From the NCBI GenBank assembly GCA_003241845.1, contig QBMN01000033.1, positions 1-32,495 on the forward strand: a DNA stretch of 32,495 bases. The letters are read 5' to 3'. Positions within the stretch are counted from its first letter, which is position 1, and every line of letters begins with the position of its first letter. The notes under the pieces are model-generated. The model made no database searches. It was not told where the DNA came from and worked only from the letters and a program-made list of their open reading frames with translations. Positions 7,962 to 15,071 of this stretch are shown one piece after another. A program made the position numbers and the translations under genes. The stretch comes from Shackletoniella antarctica (GTDB lineage: Bacteria > Cyanobacteriota > Cyanobacteriia > Phormidesmidales > Phormidesmidaceae).

Positions 7962-7985
7962 GGTGCATTCGCGCAGCAATGCACC
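7962..7985. repeat. Palindromic repeat GGTGCATT..AATGCACC
   Basis: GGTGCATT (7962-7969) and AATGCACC (7978-7985) form an 8-bp inverted repeat around CGCGCAGC, preceded by GTAG. It is similar in design (GTAGGG + palindrome) to family B. It lies between the convergent ligase and DUF1361 genes, where it could also act as a weak 3'-end hairpin. The rest of the 200-nt gap shows nothing I recognise. Confidence 0.55.
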
Positions 7986-8047
7986 GATAGGCAAGATGGC
8001 AGTTGGTACCTTATTTTCTTGTGAGTCCCTAATGCTCCTGGGCCGCG

Positions 8048-8899
8048 TCAATCTAGGGCGTCTAACCCCTGGCGGGCGTAGCGCAGGCGCAGTTTTAGCC
8101 CTAGGGTAATCTGCTTAAATATCCAATAAAGGCTGGCCAAAATCACAAAGGTCACCACCATCACCGCCGCCGGACGTCGGGAGGTGAGCAGGTTGAGGGT
8201 GTCGGCCACCACACCCGTGGGGTCAACCACCAGATCCCAGCTGTTAAACCGCAGGAAGCGCCCCAGGTAGATGCCCACAGCGCACAGCGCGTGGATGGTC
8301 AGCTCCGTCGGCAAAATTAGCGCCCTAGCCCCCTGGTGATTGAGATAAATTGCCAAATTGAGAATAGAGACCACGTAGGCCTGAAACCCCAGCAAAATGG
8401 CCGTAGCGTGAATTGGAATAAACACCAGCGCCACCACCCCCACCGGAATCTGCCCCGAACTGGTGCCCCTAATCAGATGAATGATATCGGTGAGGACATA
8501 GGGGGCATTGGGCAAAAAGGCTAAAAACACCGCTACCCCCACCCACCACAGCCAGCCCGGCGTTGCCCGCTGCTGTTTGAGAACCAGCCAGCTCAGACCA
8601 GCGGTCACCGCCAGCAGCGTCGCCAGCCACAGCAGCCGCAGCTGGGTGACAGTGCCCCCATCGCCCATAATGTTTAACCAGCCCTGTACTACGCGGGGCA
8701 TTCTCGGCCAGAGGCCCACGATGCCAATGGCCGTCACCAGCCCCCAGGCGGGCCGTAACCACCGCCGGGAAATAACCGCCGGACGAAACAAACTAAAGCT
8801 CAGCAATAGCGGCACAAAGGCTAGGAAAAGGTTCCACCAGATCCAGCCGCTGTAGACGTTGTTAAAGGCACGGGCAATGTCGAGCAGGAGCGATCGCAT
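8048..8899 (-). CDS. DUF1361 multi-pass membrane protein
   Basis: A 283-aa integral membrane protein with about seven hydrophobic segments, starting MRSLLLDIARAFNNVYSGWI. The FLAFLPNAPYVLTDIIHLI block at about residues 121-139 is the recognisable DUF1361 signature. A second conserved-looking region is ICLGRF-like (AVGIYLGRFLRFNSWDLV). DUF1361 has no established function; its members are plasma-membrane proteins of Gram-positive bacteria and cyanobacteria. The ATG at 8899 is the only good start. It is divergent from the S10 carboxypeptidase, and the 225-nt gap between them holds the tandem family B repeats. Confidence 0.85.
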   Translation of the reverse strand: MRSLLLDIARAFNNVYSGWIWWNLFLAFVPLLLSFSLFRPAVISRRWLRPAWGLVTAIGIVGLWPRMPRVVQGWLNIMGDGGTVTQLRLLWLATLLAVTAGLSWLVLKQQRATPGWLWWVGVAVFLAFLPNAPYVLTDIIHLIRGTSSGQIPVGVVALVFIPIHATAILLGFQAYVVSILNLAIYLNHQGARALILPTELTIHALCAVGIYLGRFLRFNSWDLVVDPTGVVADTLNLLTSRRPAAVMVVTFVILASLYWIFKQITLGLKLRLRYARQGLDALD

Positions 8900-8995
8900 G
8901 GGGGTAATTTCAAAGGTGGCCCTAACTTAATCTAAATCCTGCCAGCGCGATCGCCCTCCTCCCCCCATCCCTAATCTTCCGGTGTCTTCCTCATC

Positions 8996-9076
8996 CCGTA
9001 CGGGCGCACTGCTGTGCGCCCCAACCCGATCTCACCCACCGTACGGGCGCACTGCTGTGCGCCCCAACCCGATCTC
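8996..9076 (+). repeat. Two tandem copies of palindromic repeat family B
   Basis: A 38-nt unit beginning CCGTACGGGCGCACTGCTGT occurs at 8996-9033 and again, identical, at 9039-9076 (period 43). Each contains GGGCGCAC-TGCT-GTGCGCCC, able to form a hairpin on either strand, followed by CCAACCCGATCTC. Other members are at 6515-6543 and 14856-14879. The pair ends 14 nt before the -10 box of the S10 gene. Confidence 0.85.
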
Positions 9077-9090
9077 TCCCCCATCCACGC

Positions 9091-9096
9091 TATAAA
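9091..9096 (+). promoter_or_regulatory. -10 box of the S10 carboxypeptidase gene
   Basis: TATAAA followed by AGAAAAG lies 29 nt before the ATG at 9125. It predicts a start of transcription near 9103, which supports 9125 rather than the in-frame upstream ATG at 9014, which sits inside the repeats. Confidence 0.5.
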
Positions 9097-9124
9097 AGAA
9101 AAGCCTCAATCACCCCCCATCGCC

Positions 9125-10624
9125 ATGCCAGACACCCCCAAACGCCAGGGCAACACCACCGAGCACCTGCTCGCCACCCCCAACGGCGGCCAGGCCTACA
9201 CCGCCTCGGCCCAGTGGCAAACCCTCTACGAAAACGATCAGCCCGTGGCCGAGCTGTTCCACGTGGCTTACACCATTGGCGATCAAGACCCGGCCCAGCG
9301 ACCCATTACCTTTGTGTTTAACGGTGGCCCTGGGGCGGCCTCGGCCTACCTGCACATGGGTGCCCTGGGGCCGCGCCGGGTGGTGTTTAACCCCGACGGC
9401 AGCCTGCCCCGGCCCCCGGTGCAGGTGACCGACAACCCTGAGAGCTGGCTGAGCTTTAGCGACCTGGTCTTCATTGACCCCCTGGGCACGGGCTTTAGCC
9501 GTATCCTGCCCAAGGCGGGCGATCAAGCCGATGCCTCAGGGGAAAATGCCGCCAGTGCTGCAAAACCCGCTGATAAATCAGCCGACAAGCCCGACGATAA
9601 GTCAAAGAAATTCTGGACGGTTGAGCGCGACCTCAACGCCCTGGGCGAATTTATTCAGGGCTATCTGTCAGCCCACCACCGCTGGCTGTCGCCGGTCTTT
9701 ATCGCCGGAGAGAGCTACGGCGGTTTTCGGGTGGCCAAGCTGGCCCGCAAGCTCCAGCAAGACTACGGCGTGGGCCTGTGCGGCGCGATTCTGATTTCGC
9801 CCGTGATGGAGTTTATGCTGCTGGAGGGCACCGACTACAGCCTCAGCGGCTGGGCCACGGTGATTCCTTCCATGGCGGCGACGGCGGCGCACCACGGGCG
9901 AGTGGACACCAGCGACAGCCCCGCCGCCCACGGGGCCAAGGCCGCCGACTTTGCCCGCAAAACCCTGATCCCGCTGCTGGCCCTGGGCAGCACCGCCCCC
10001 GCCGCAGACCAGCAGCGGGTGTTTGGCGAACTGGCCGCGCTGATTGGCCTGCCCCCCGAGGTGGTGCAGCGCCACCGAGGCCGCATCGACATTGCAGTGT
10101 TTGCCCGCGAGCTGCTGCGAGCACAGCAGAGAATTTTGGGCCTCTACGATGGCTCGGTAACGGCGATCGACCCCTTTCCCGATCGCCTGGTTCACGAGGG
10201 CACCGACCCGACCCTAGAGGGCATCGATCGCCTGTTTACCGGGGCCATCAACAGCCACCTGCGCTCTACCCTGGGGGTCGAGACTACCCTCACCTACAAC
10301 CTGCTCAGCTTTGAGGTGTTTAAAGCCTGGGAGTTTTTGCCCGAGAGCGAATACCGCCAGGGCTTTGTGGGGTCTGTGGATGATCTGCGGGTGGGCATGG
10401 CCCTTAACCCCTACCTTCAGGTCTACATTACCCACGGCATCTATGACCTGGTGACGCCCTACTTTTCGTCAGAGCACCTCAAAGACCTGATGAACCTCAA
10501 CCCTGAGCTGCAGTCAAACCTCACTCTGCGCCACTTTCAGGGGGGCCATATGTTTTACACCTGGGAAGAGTCGCGGCGGCTGTGGTTCGAGGACATGCAA
10601 AGGTTTTACCAACAGGCCAGCTAA
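9125..10624 (+). CDS. S10-family serine carboxypeptidase
   Basis: From ATG 9125 the protein has 499 aa with the serine carboxypeptidase layout: FNGGPGAAS (65-73, oxyanion region), GESYGG with nucleophile Ser197, Asp441 in GIYDLVTPYF and His475 in GGHMFYTW. S10 enzymes remove C-terminal amino acids and in bacteria are usually secreted or periplasmic, but no signal peptide is visible here, so the location is uncertain. Residues 131-162 form a low-complexity Ala/Asp/Lys-rich insertion (DKSADKPDDKSKK) before the conserved core resumes; it is probably a surface loop. The frame continues upstream to 9014 through the repeat, but that part encodes no conserved sequence. A hairpin follows directly after the stop codon. 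Confidence 0.9.
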   Translation: MPDTPKRQGNTTEHLLATPNGGQAYTASAQWQTLYENDQPVAELFHVAYTIGDQDPAQRPITFVFNGGPGAASAYLHMGALGPRRVVFNPDGSLPRPPVQVTDNPESWLSFSDLVFIDPLGTGFSRILPKAGDQADASGENAASAAKPADKSADKPDDKSKKFWTVERDLNALGEFIQGYLSAHHRWLSPVFIAGESYGGFRVAKLARKLQQDYGVGLCGAILISPVMEFMLLEGTDYSLSGWATVIPSMAATAAHHGRVDTSDSPAAHGAKAADFARKTLIPLLALGSTAPAADQQRVFGELAALIGLPPEVVQRHRGRIDIAVFARELLRAQQRILGLYDGSVTAIDPFPDRLVHEGTDPTLEGIDRLFTGAINSHLRSTLGVETTLTYNLLSFEVFKAWEFLPESEYRQGFVGSVDDLRVGMALNPYLQVYITHGIYDLVTPYFSSEHLKDLMNLNPELQSNLTLRHFQGGHMFYTWEESRRLWFEDMQRFYQQAS

Positions 10625-10699
10625 AAAAAACCGACAGGCCCCAAAGGACTCGTCGGTTGGTTGTGTGTTCCCTGTAGATGACTCGGCTAAAGTTGAGTC
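10623..10699 (-). ncRNA. Candidate minus-strand small RNA ending at a Rho-independent terminator
   Basis: On the minus strand a GATACT -10-like box (10711-10706) is followed by about 75 nt and then a terminator hairpin (arms 10652-10658 and 10629-10635) with eight U residues. No ORF of note is present between. The transcript would contain GGGAACACACAACC before the hairpin. The alternative is that the hairpin simply ends the S10 mRNA from the other strand. I do not recognise a known cyanobacterial sRNA family such as Yfr1 or Yfr2. Confidence 0.3.
10629..10658 (-). terminator. Rho-independent terminator (strong on minus strand)
   Basis: AACCGAC (10629-10635) pairs with GTCGGTT (10652-10658). 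On the minus strand the stem is followed by a run of eight T (10630-10623), the classic form. On the plus strand it lies 5 nt after the S10 stop and is followed by the weaker TGGTTGTGTGTT, so it may work in both directions. Confidence 0.65.
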
Positions 10700-10925
10700 A
10701 ACCTTAGTATCACGGGAATGTTCCTGAGAACCTAGCCGATTGGTCACTCTCGCTGGTGAGATTGATCACAATTGGTCTTAAAGCTACGCCATTTGGCAGA
10801 TGACAGGGGTGGGGCGATCGCCCAAATGATCGCGTTTTAGGCGCCTTCACTCTGATTGCGCCGGGGCCACTTTGGGGCAAAATTAGGAGCATCAGAAGCG
10901 TGTATCCCTCTTTTGCAGGTGCCTA

Positions 10926-11001
10926 CGTCATTCCCACGCAGGTGGGAATCCATTCGGGAGCAAGATGTCCGTCGTGGATTCCCGTCTGCACGGGAATGAC
11001 G
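10926..11001. repeat. REP-like inverted pair (BIME-type element)
   Basis: The 27-nt arm at 10926-10952 (CGTCATTCCCACGCAGGTGG...) is inverted at 10975-11001 (...CACGGGAATGACG). By eye 23 of 27 positions agree, and each arm is itself an imperfect palindrome (TTCCCACGCAGGTGGGAA). This is the widespread CGTCATTCCCG-type repetitive extragenic palindrome in tail-to-tail arrangement, usually mobilised in trans by a REP-associated tyrosine transposase. No such gene is in the window. Confidence 0.8.
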
Positions 11002-11087
11002 GGCTAGCTAGCCGTCCGAATAATGCATTACAAATTCGGGATGCGCTGCATCAGAATCATTCCGCTCACGCTACAGGGACAATAGCC

Positions 11088-11498
11088 ATGACCGATTTAC
11101 CCATAGGCCCACCGGAAGCTCTGGCCAGCATTGCCATGGTGGCGATCGCCGCCGACGGCTACCTCGCCGACCAGGAGGGCCAAGACATGACTATGCTGCT
11201 GTCGCGCATGGCCCTGTTTAGCAGCTACTCAAGCGACGATCTAAATCGGTTGTTTAACGCCACGCTCAATCGGCTCAAACAACAGGGGCCAGGGGTGTTG
11301 GTTAACCAAGCTAAGACCGCTCTTCCCCCAGACCTGCGGGAGACCGCCTTTGCGATCGCCACCGACCTGGTGCTCTCCGACCGCACGGTCACGCCCCAAG
11401 AGCAGGCGTTTCTCGAAGACCTCTACCGCATTCTTGAGATCCCCAGCGCCCTGGCCCACCAAATTGTGCAGGTCATGACCATCAAAAACCGGGGGTAG
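11088..11498 (+). CDS. TerB-family tellurite-resistance-like protein
   Basis: From ATG 11088 the protein has 136 aa, the size of a single TerB domain. It is all-helical and acidic, with the typical internal duplication: AIAADGYLADQEGQDM near the N-terminus and ATDLVLSDRTVTPQEQAFLE in the second half, which match the 'ADG.v...E' metal-binding helices of TerB. TerB-like proteins bind divalent metal and are found in stress and phage-response operons, but a stand-alone copy is common in cyanobacteria and its role is unknown. The longer frame from 10965 begins in the REP element. No ter partners (TerC, TerD, TerE) are nearby. Confidence 0.82.
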   Translation: MTDLPIGPPEALASIAMVAIAADGYLADQEGQDMTMLLSRMALFSSYSSDDLNRLFNATLNRLKQQGPGVLVNQAKTALPPDLRETAFAIATDLVLSDRTVTPQEQAFLEDLYRILEIPSALAHQIVQVMTIKNRG

Positions 11499-11579
11499 AG
11501 GTTCAGGCGCTCTAGTTTTTGGCAAGCAGGCCAGATCGCTACAATTGAGCCAGAGCGATCGCCCCTGAGGCCAACACCG

Positions 11580-12143
11580 ATGATTGCCGTCCCCAACTAC
11601 ATCAGCACCGAAGAATATCTCACCCTCGAACACCAGAGCAAACTCCGCCACGAGTATCGGCGCGGGCTAGTGTACGCCATGGCGGGCGGCACCGACAACC
11701 ATGATCGGATCGCGTTTAATCTGCTTAAACTGATCGACAACCACCTCGGCAATGACTCCCGTTGCAGGTTTTACTCTGGCAATGTCAAGGTCAACTACCG
11801 AGATGACTTCTACTACTATGCCGACGCGTTTGTCACCTGTGACCCACGAGATCGCAGCGATCGCTATATCAAGCGCCACCCCAAACTGATCGCCGAAGTG
11901 CTCTCGGCCAGTACCCAAGACTTTGATCTAGATGAAAAATTTATCGACTATCAGCAGCTTGCCTCCCTAGAAGAATACGTCTTGATCTCCCAGGCGGCGC
12001 AGCGGGTAGAATGCCGTCGCCGCGTCCGGTCGCACCGCTGGGAGACCGTCGCCTATCAACCGGGCGATCGCGTTGTGCTCACCAGTATTGGTCTAGAGTT
12101 TGATTTGTCTGAGCTATACCGTGGCCTTGACCCCCAAAGCTAA
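11580..12143 (+). CDS. Uma2-family (DUF820) putative restriction-fold endonuclease
   Basis: A 187-aa protein of the Uma2/DUF820 family, very abundant in cyanobacteria. The N-terminal YISTEEYLTLEHQSKLRHEY and the GGT..H segment (37-41) are typical. The PD-(D/E)xK-like active site is Asp82 (YADAFVTC), Glu106 (IAEVLS) and Lys120 (DLDEKF.DY). The usual 'YPDV' is YADA here, keeping the acidic residue. The family adopts a restriction-endonuclease fold, but its DNA substrate and cellular role are not established; many copies behave like mobile or toxin-like orphan genes. It is 81 nt from the TerB gene and converges on ddl. Confidence 0.9.
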   Translation: MIAVPNYISTEEYLTLEHQSKLRHEYRRGLVYAMAGGTDNHDRIAFNLLKLIDNHLGNDSRCRFYSGNVKVNYRDDFYYYADAFVTCDPRDRSDRYIKRHPKLIAEVLSASTQDFDLDEKFIDYQQLASLEEYVLISQAAQRVECRRRVRSHRWETVAYQPGDRVVLTSIGLEFDLSELYRGLDPQS

Positions 12144-12156
12144 GTGGCCCACCCAT

Positions 12157-13242
12157 CTACTCCCCACTCCCCTCCTTCCCCGTCCGTTCAAACCCCAGCT
12201 CAATCAGCCTGTCCACCAGTTCCTCAAACGACACGCCGCTGGCCTCCCACATCATCGGGTACATGCTGGTGGCAGTGAAGCCGGGCAGGGTATTGATCTC
12301 GTTGATGAGAACTTCGCCCGTGGCCTCTACGTAAAAAAAGTCGACCCGCGAGATGCCAGCGGCATCCACCGCCTGAAAGGCCGTCACTGCCATCTCCTGG
12401 ATGCGGCGGCTGACATCCTCGGGCAGGTTGGCAGGGATAGTGTGCTGCGACTGGCCGCTGGTGTATTTGGTCTCGTAGTCGTAAAAGTCGCTCTGGAAGG
12501 CGATTTCGCCCAGCAGCGAGGCCCTGGGGTGATCGTTGCCCAGCACGGCGCACTCGACCTCACGGGCCACCACTCCGGTTTCGACGATAATGCGGCGGTC
12601 GTAGCTGGCGGCGCTGTCGAGGGCGGCTTCGAGTTCTTTGCGGCTGGTGGCCTTGGCAATGCCCACCGATGACCCCAGATTGGCGGGCTTGACGAAGCAG
12701 GGGTAGCCCAGCTCAGCCTCGATGCGATCGCCCAGTTTTGGAAACACGCAGGGGTTTGACCACACCTCGGCTCGGCTCACCGCCAGGTAATTCACCTGGG
12801 GCAGCCCCACCTGGGCAAAGGCGGTTTTCATGGCGATTTTATCCATGCCCACCGCTGAACCTAGCACCCCAGAGCCGACGTAGGGCTGCTGCATCAGGGT
12901 GAAAATTCCCTGCACGGTGCCGTCTTCGCCATTGGGGCCGTGGAGTACCGGAAACCAAATGTCGATCGCATCCACCCCCTCAAACTGGGGCAGGCGCAGA
13001 CGGGGCGTAGAGACTGAGGCGCTTGAGGCCTCCTGGGGGGGCAGGCCAGCGGCCAGCACCGCCTCGGCCTCTGGGCCAGCCAGCCACACCCCGTCTTTGC
13101 GAATGTAGACCGGCTGCACGGCATACTTAGTAGCGTTTGCACCGCTGGCCAGGGCACGGGCGATCGCCTGGGCTGATCGAATCGAAACCTCGTGCTCCCC
13201 TGAACTGCCGCCAAACACTAGCCCTACCGTTACCGTTGCCAT
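12157..13242 (-). CDS. ddl: D-alanine--D-alanine ligase
   Basis: A 361-aa ATP-grasp enzyme that joins two D-alanines for peptidoglycan precursors in the cytosol. Signatures are [15 protein letters not shown] at the N-terminus, [12 protein letters not shown] (ATP-grasp start), [30 protein letters not shown] (ATP binding), VARE.ECAVLGN, and [15 protein letters not shown] at the C-terminus, which carries the Mg2+ ligand and the D-Ala binding residues. Length and order are as expected for DdlA-type proteins. The ATG at 13242 is directly before the conserved N-terminus. It converges with the Uma2 gene with 13 nt between stop codons. Confidence 0.97.
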   Translation of the reverse strand: MATVTVGLVFGGSSGEHEVSIRSAQAIARALASGANATKYAVQPVYIRKDGVWLAGPEAEAVLAAGLPPQEASSASVSTPRLRLPQFEGVDAIDIWFPVLHGPNGEDGTVQGIFTLMQQPYVGSGVLGSAVGMDKIAMKTAFAQVGLPQVNYLAVSRAEVWSNPCVFPKLGDRIEAELGYPCFVKPANLGSSVGIAKATSRKELEAALDSAASYDRRIIVETGVVAREVECAVLGNDHPRASLLGEIAFQSDFYDYETKYTSGQSQHTIPANLPEDVSRRIQEMAVTAFQAVDAAGISRVDFFYVEATGEVLINEINTLPGFTATSMYPMMWEASGVSFEELVDRLIELGFERTGKEGSGE

Positions 13243-13316
13243 AATCTACCTTCGCGCCAATTGCGGTTAGGGTATCACAGCTGCGATCGCCCGCTGCACC
13301 TTCCCTGGGCCAAGGC

Positions 13317-13357
13317 AAAAAAAAAGCCTTGAGATCCCTCCAGGTATCTCAAGGCTT
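13317..13357 (-). terminator. Strong minus-strand Rho-independent terminator upstream of ddl
   Basis: AAGCCTTGAGAT (13324-13335) pairs perfectly with ATCTCAAGGCTT (13346-13357), a 12-bp stem with a 10-nt loop. On the minus strand it is followed by nine T (13325-13317). It therefore ends a transcript coming from the right, not ddl, which starts to the left of it. The only minus-strand candidate is the ORF with no clear start at 13374-13556. Confidence 0.85.
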
Positions 13358-13373
13358 AATAATCAGGGTGCAT

Positions 13374-13556
13374 CTACCTTTCTTTAATACGCCGGTCATC
13401 TTCCCCATCCGGATGGTTGGCTAAATATTTTTTCTCGCGTTGGATGAGCCATATTTTTTGGCCTGGTCGAGGGCAGGCAGTTGAATCATCGGCAATAACC
13501 AGGCTGATGGCAGGCCGCAGTGAAAAACGGTTCGCCAGAATTAATCCAGAATTAAT
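13374..13556 (-). pseudogene. Possible small ORF without canonical start, just before a terminator
   Basis: The minus-strand frame between stops at 13557 and 13374 codes for 60 residues ending QKIWLIQREKKYLANHPDGE followed by DDRRIKER, a hydrophilic, protein-like C-terminus. There is no ATG, GTG or TTG in the frame; only ATT, CTG and ATC codons precede. The stop codon is 17 nt before a perfect terminator, which suggests real transcription. It may be a decayed gene that lost its 5' end, a gene with a frameshift, or an RNA whose frame is open by chance. I do not recognise the family. Confidence 0.3.
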
Positions 13557-13645
13557 CTAGCCAGTATTTAAATTAGGGCGGGGCTGCGGTCAATTGTTCA
13601 TCACGGTGCATAATGCGATGGATACCTGGTGTGGCAGAGTGAGCG

Positions 13646-13939
13646 GTGAAATATTTTTTTCTTTCAGATGGTTGGACAACGGGCCGGGTATGGGAGTTTG
13701 GCGGTCTGTGGAATGAGCTGGGCTGGCAGCGCAAACCCCACATGCGTCGCCTTAACCTATCAATTCAAGAACAGGGCGAAACTCTGTGGCTATACCAGGT
13801 CGAAGAAACGGTGCTAATGGTCGAGGTCAAGCCCGAAAGCACCACCAGCACCCCCATTGGCCAGGTGGTGCTAAAGCGGCTGATTACCGCTGAGCAGGTG
13901 ATTGAGCGGCTGTGCGCTGTGCCTGAAGGCCTGGCCTAG
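13646..13939 (+). CDS. Conserved cyanobacterial hypothetical protein
   Basis: A 97-aa soluble protein starting at GTG 13646 with MKYFFLSDGWTTGRVWEFGG. Further blocks are RKPHMRRLNLSI, ETLWLYQVEE and LMVEV. I recall proteins of this shape as conserved and cyanobacteria-specific, but no function is known to me. There is no signal peptide, transmembrane segment or metal motif. The GTG has a modest GAGCG upstream. Residues 48-75 look like beta strands and the C-terminus a helix (ITAEQVIERLCAV). plsY follows 165 nt later on the same strand. Confidence 0.75.
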   Translation: MKYFFLSDGWTTGRVWEFGGLWNELGWQRKPHMRRLNLSIQEQGETLWLYQVEETVLMVEVKPESTTSTPIGQVVLKRLITAEQVIERLCAVPEGLA

Positions 13940-14021
13940 GCTAAACCAAACTTCCCTAAGGTTTGCTAAGCGCTGGCGTCTACTGGGGCACCAATCCCCC
14001 TAAGCTGGTATAAGTCGGTAC

Positions 14022-14048
14022 AAAAACCAGGGGCTCTGGCCCCCCTGG
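14022..14048 (-). terminator. Hairpin with minus-strand U run upstream of plsY
   Basis: CCAGGGG (14027-14033) pairs with CCCCTGG (14042-14048). On the minus strand the stem is followed by TTTTTG. No minus-strand gene lies to the right until after plsY, so it could end antisense transcription, or act instead as a stem in the plsY 5' leader. Confidence 0.35.
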
Positions 14049-14104
14049 GTCTATTTACCCGGTTTTTTCACACCTCGGATTTCGTATTTTAAGGACATAG
14101 AGCG

Positions 14105-14758
14105 TTGGCAGTTCTGGCAATTGTGCTGCTGCTGGTGGCAGCTTATCTATTGGGGTCTATCCCCACGGGCTACCTGGTCGCAAGGTGGGCCAAAGGCATC
14201 GACATTCGGCAGTGCGGCTCGGGCGGCACCGGTGCCACCAACGTGCTGAGAACCGTCGGCAAAGGGGCGGCGATCGCCGTGCTCCTCATCGATCTGCTCA
14301 AGGGGCTGCTGGCGGTGCTGCTGGCCATGGCGACCTGGCCCCAGGTACTGGCTTTGGCTCCAGATCTAGCCCCCGACTGGCGGCCCTGGATACTGATGCT
14401 GGCGGGGCTGCTGGCGATCGTGGGCCACAGCAAATCGGTGTGGATTGGGTTTGCCGGAGGCAAGTCTGCGGCCTCGGGGCTGGGGGTGCTGCTAGGGCTG
14501 GCCTGGCCCGTGGCACTGGGAGCGGTGGCGGCCTTTGGCCTTACCCTGGCCCTCAGCCGGATTGTATCGCTGGGGTCGATCGCAGCGGCGATCGCCACCA
14601 TGATTCTCATGGTGGCGACAGGTCAGCCGCTGCCCTACATTGTGTTGGGTGGTCTGGCGGCGCTCTACGTGATTTTGCGCCACCGCAGCAATATCGAGCG
14701 CCTGCGCCTGGGCACCGAACCCCGCCTAGGTCAGCAATCCACAAACCACGGCAGCTAG
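14105..14758 (+). CDS. plsY: Glycerol-3-phosphate acyltransferase PlsY
   Basis: A 217-aa polytopic inner-membrane enzyme that transfers the acyl group from acyl-phosphate to glycerol 3-phosphate, the first step of phospholipid and glycolipid synthesis. All three PlsY motifs are visible: LGSIPTGYLVAR (16-27), GSGGTGATNVLRTVGK (38-53), and GHSKSVWIGFAGGKSAASGLG (about 117-137). Five hydrophobic segments match the family's topology. The start is TTG at 14105; no ATG lies near the N-terminus and the family starts at this point. The C-terminal 20 residues are hydrophilic and variable. Confidence 0.95.
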   Translation: MAVLAIVLLLVAAYLLGSIPTGYLVARWAKGIDIRQCGSGGTGATNVLRTVGKGAAIAVLLIDLLKGLLAVLLAMATWPQVLALAPDLAPDWRPWILMLAGLLAIVGHSKSVWIGFAGGKSAASGLGVLLGLAWPVALGAVAAFGLTLALSRIVSLGSIAAAIATMILMVATGQPLPYIVLGGLAALYVILRHRSNIERLRLGTEPRLGQQSTNHGS

Positions 14759-14855
14759 TCGTCCCCAGCTCTCGGGTAGGGTTCTCGCCCCCACCTCCAG
14801 AGTCCTATCCCATCCCAAATCCCCATCCCATAACCCCGATTCCCAAAAGACAAAC

Positions 14856-14879
14856 CGTAGGGGCGCATTGCATGCGCCC
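14856..14879 (+). repeat. Palindromic repeat, diverged family B copy
   Basis: GGGCGCAT (14861-14868), TGC, ATGCGCCC (14872-14879) is a perfect 8-bp inverted repeat preceded by CCGTAG, the same leader as the family B copies, with T/A in place of C/G at the inner stem position. Further GCGCCC half-sites follow. Confidence 0.65.
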
Positions 14880-14970
14880 AATCATGCGCCCGGTCACGCA
14901 CCCAGTTAAATCGGGGGTAAACAAACAAGATTTAGTCTCAGAGATCAGCAATCGAACCACAAGCCCCGCC

Positions 14971-15006
14971 AAAAAAATCCCAGGGCCGCTGCCCTGGGAT
15001 TTTGTC
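14971..15006. terminator. Bidirectional Rho-independent terminator for plsY and the fasciclin gene
   Basis: AAAATCCCAGGGC (14974-14986) and GCCCTGGGATTTT (14991-15003) form a 13-bp perfect stem around the tetraloop CGCT. A-runs on the left and T-runs on the right give U tails for both strands. It is well placed between two convergent genes. Confidence 0.85.
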
Positions 15007-15071
15007 AGTATTCAGGAAGGCTGAAAACCTCGGGGAATCCCCAATAGAAATTCCCCTGCGCTACGCCTGAT

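Larger units (their letters stand above)
10625..11087. other. 463-nt intergenic region with terminator, possible sRNA and REP-like pair
   Basis: The stretch holds the terminator at 10629-10658, an AAAGTTGAGTCAACCTT near-palindrome at 10690-10706, and the inverted REP-like pair at 10926-11001. Frames that cross it, including one from 10965 that runs into the TerB gene, are short and begin inside the repeat, so I see no additional protein gene. Confidence 0.5.
14759..15071. other. 313-nt convergent intergenic region
   Basis: Between plsY and the convergent fasciclin gene lie a family B-like palindrome (14856-14879), a following degenerate series of GCGCCC/GCACCC half-sites up to about 14903, and the bidirectional terminator at 14971-15006. 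A plus frame that overlaps plsY runs through it but is not coding in character. Confidence 0.55.

Noticed and set aside
9014-9124. 37-residue extension of the S10 peptidase
   Set aside because: It is encoded by the palindromic repeats and lies upstream of the likely -10 box.
10926-11001. CRISPR-like repetition
   Set aside because: There are only two inverted arms and no spacer array; it is a REP pair.
10965-11087. Upstream extension of the TerB protein
   Set aside because: It starts within the REP-like element; the TerB domain begins right after the ATG at 11088.
14008-14021. GTATAAGTCGGTAC, an exact GTA-N8-TAC NtcA-type site upstream of plsY
   Set aside because: This pattern is expected several times by chance in 32 kb, the flanking TGTA/TACA bases are weak, and plsY is not a known nitrogen-control target.
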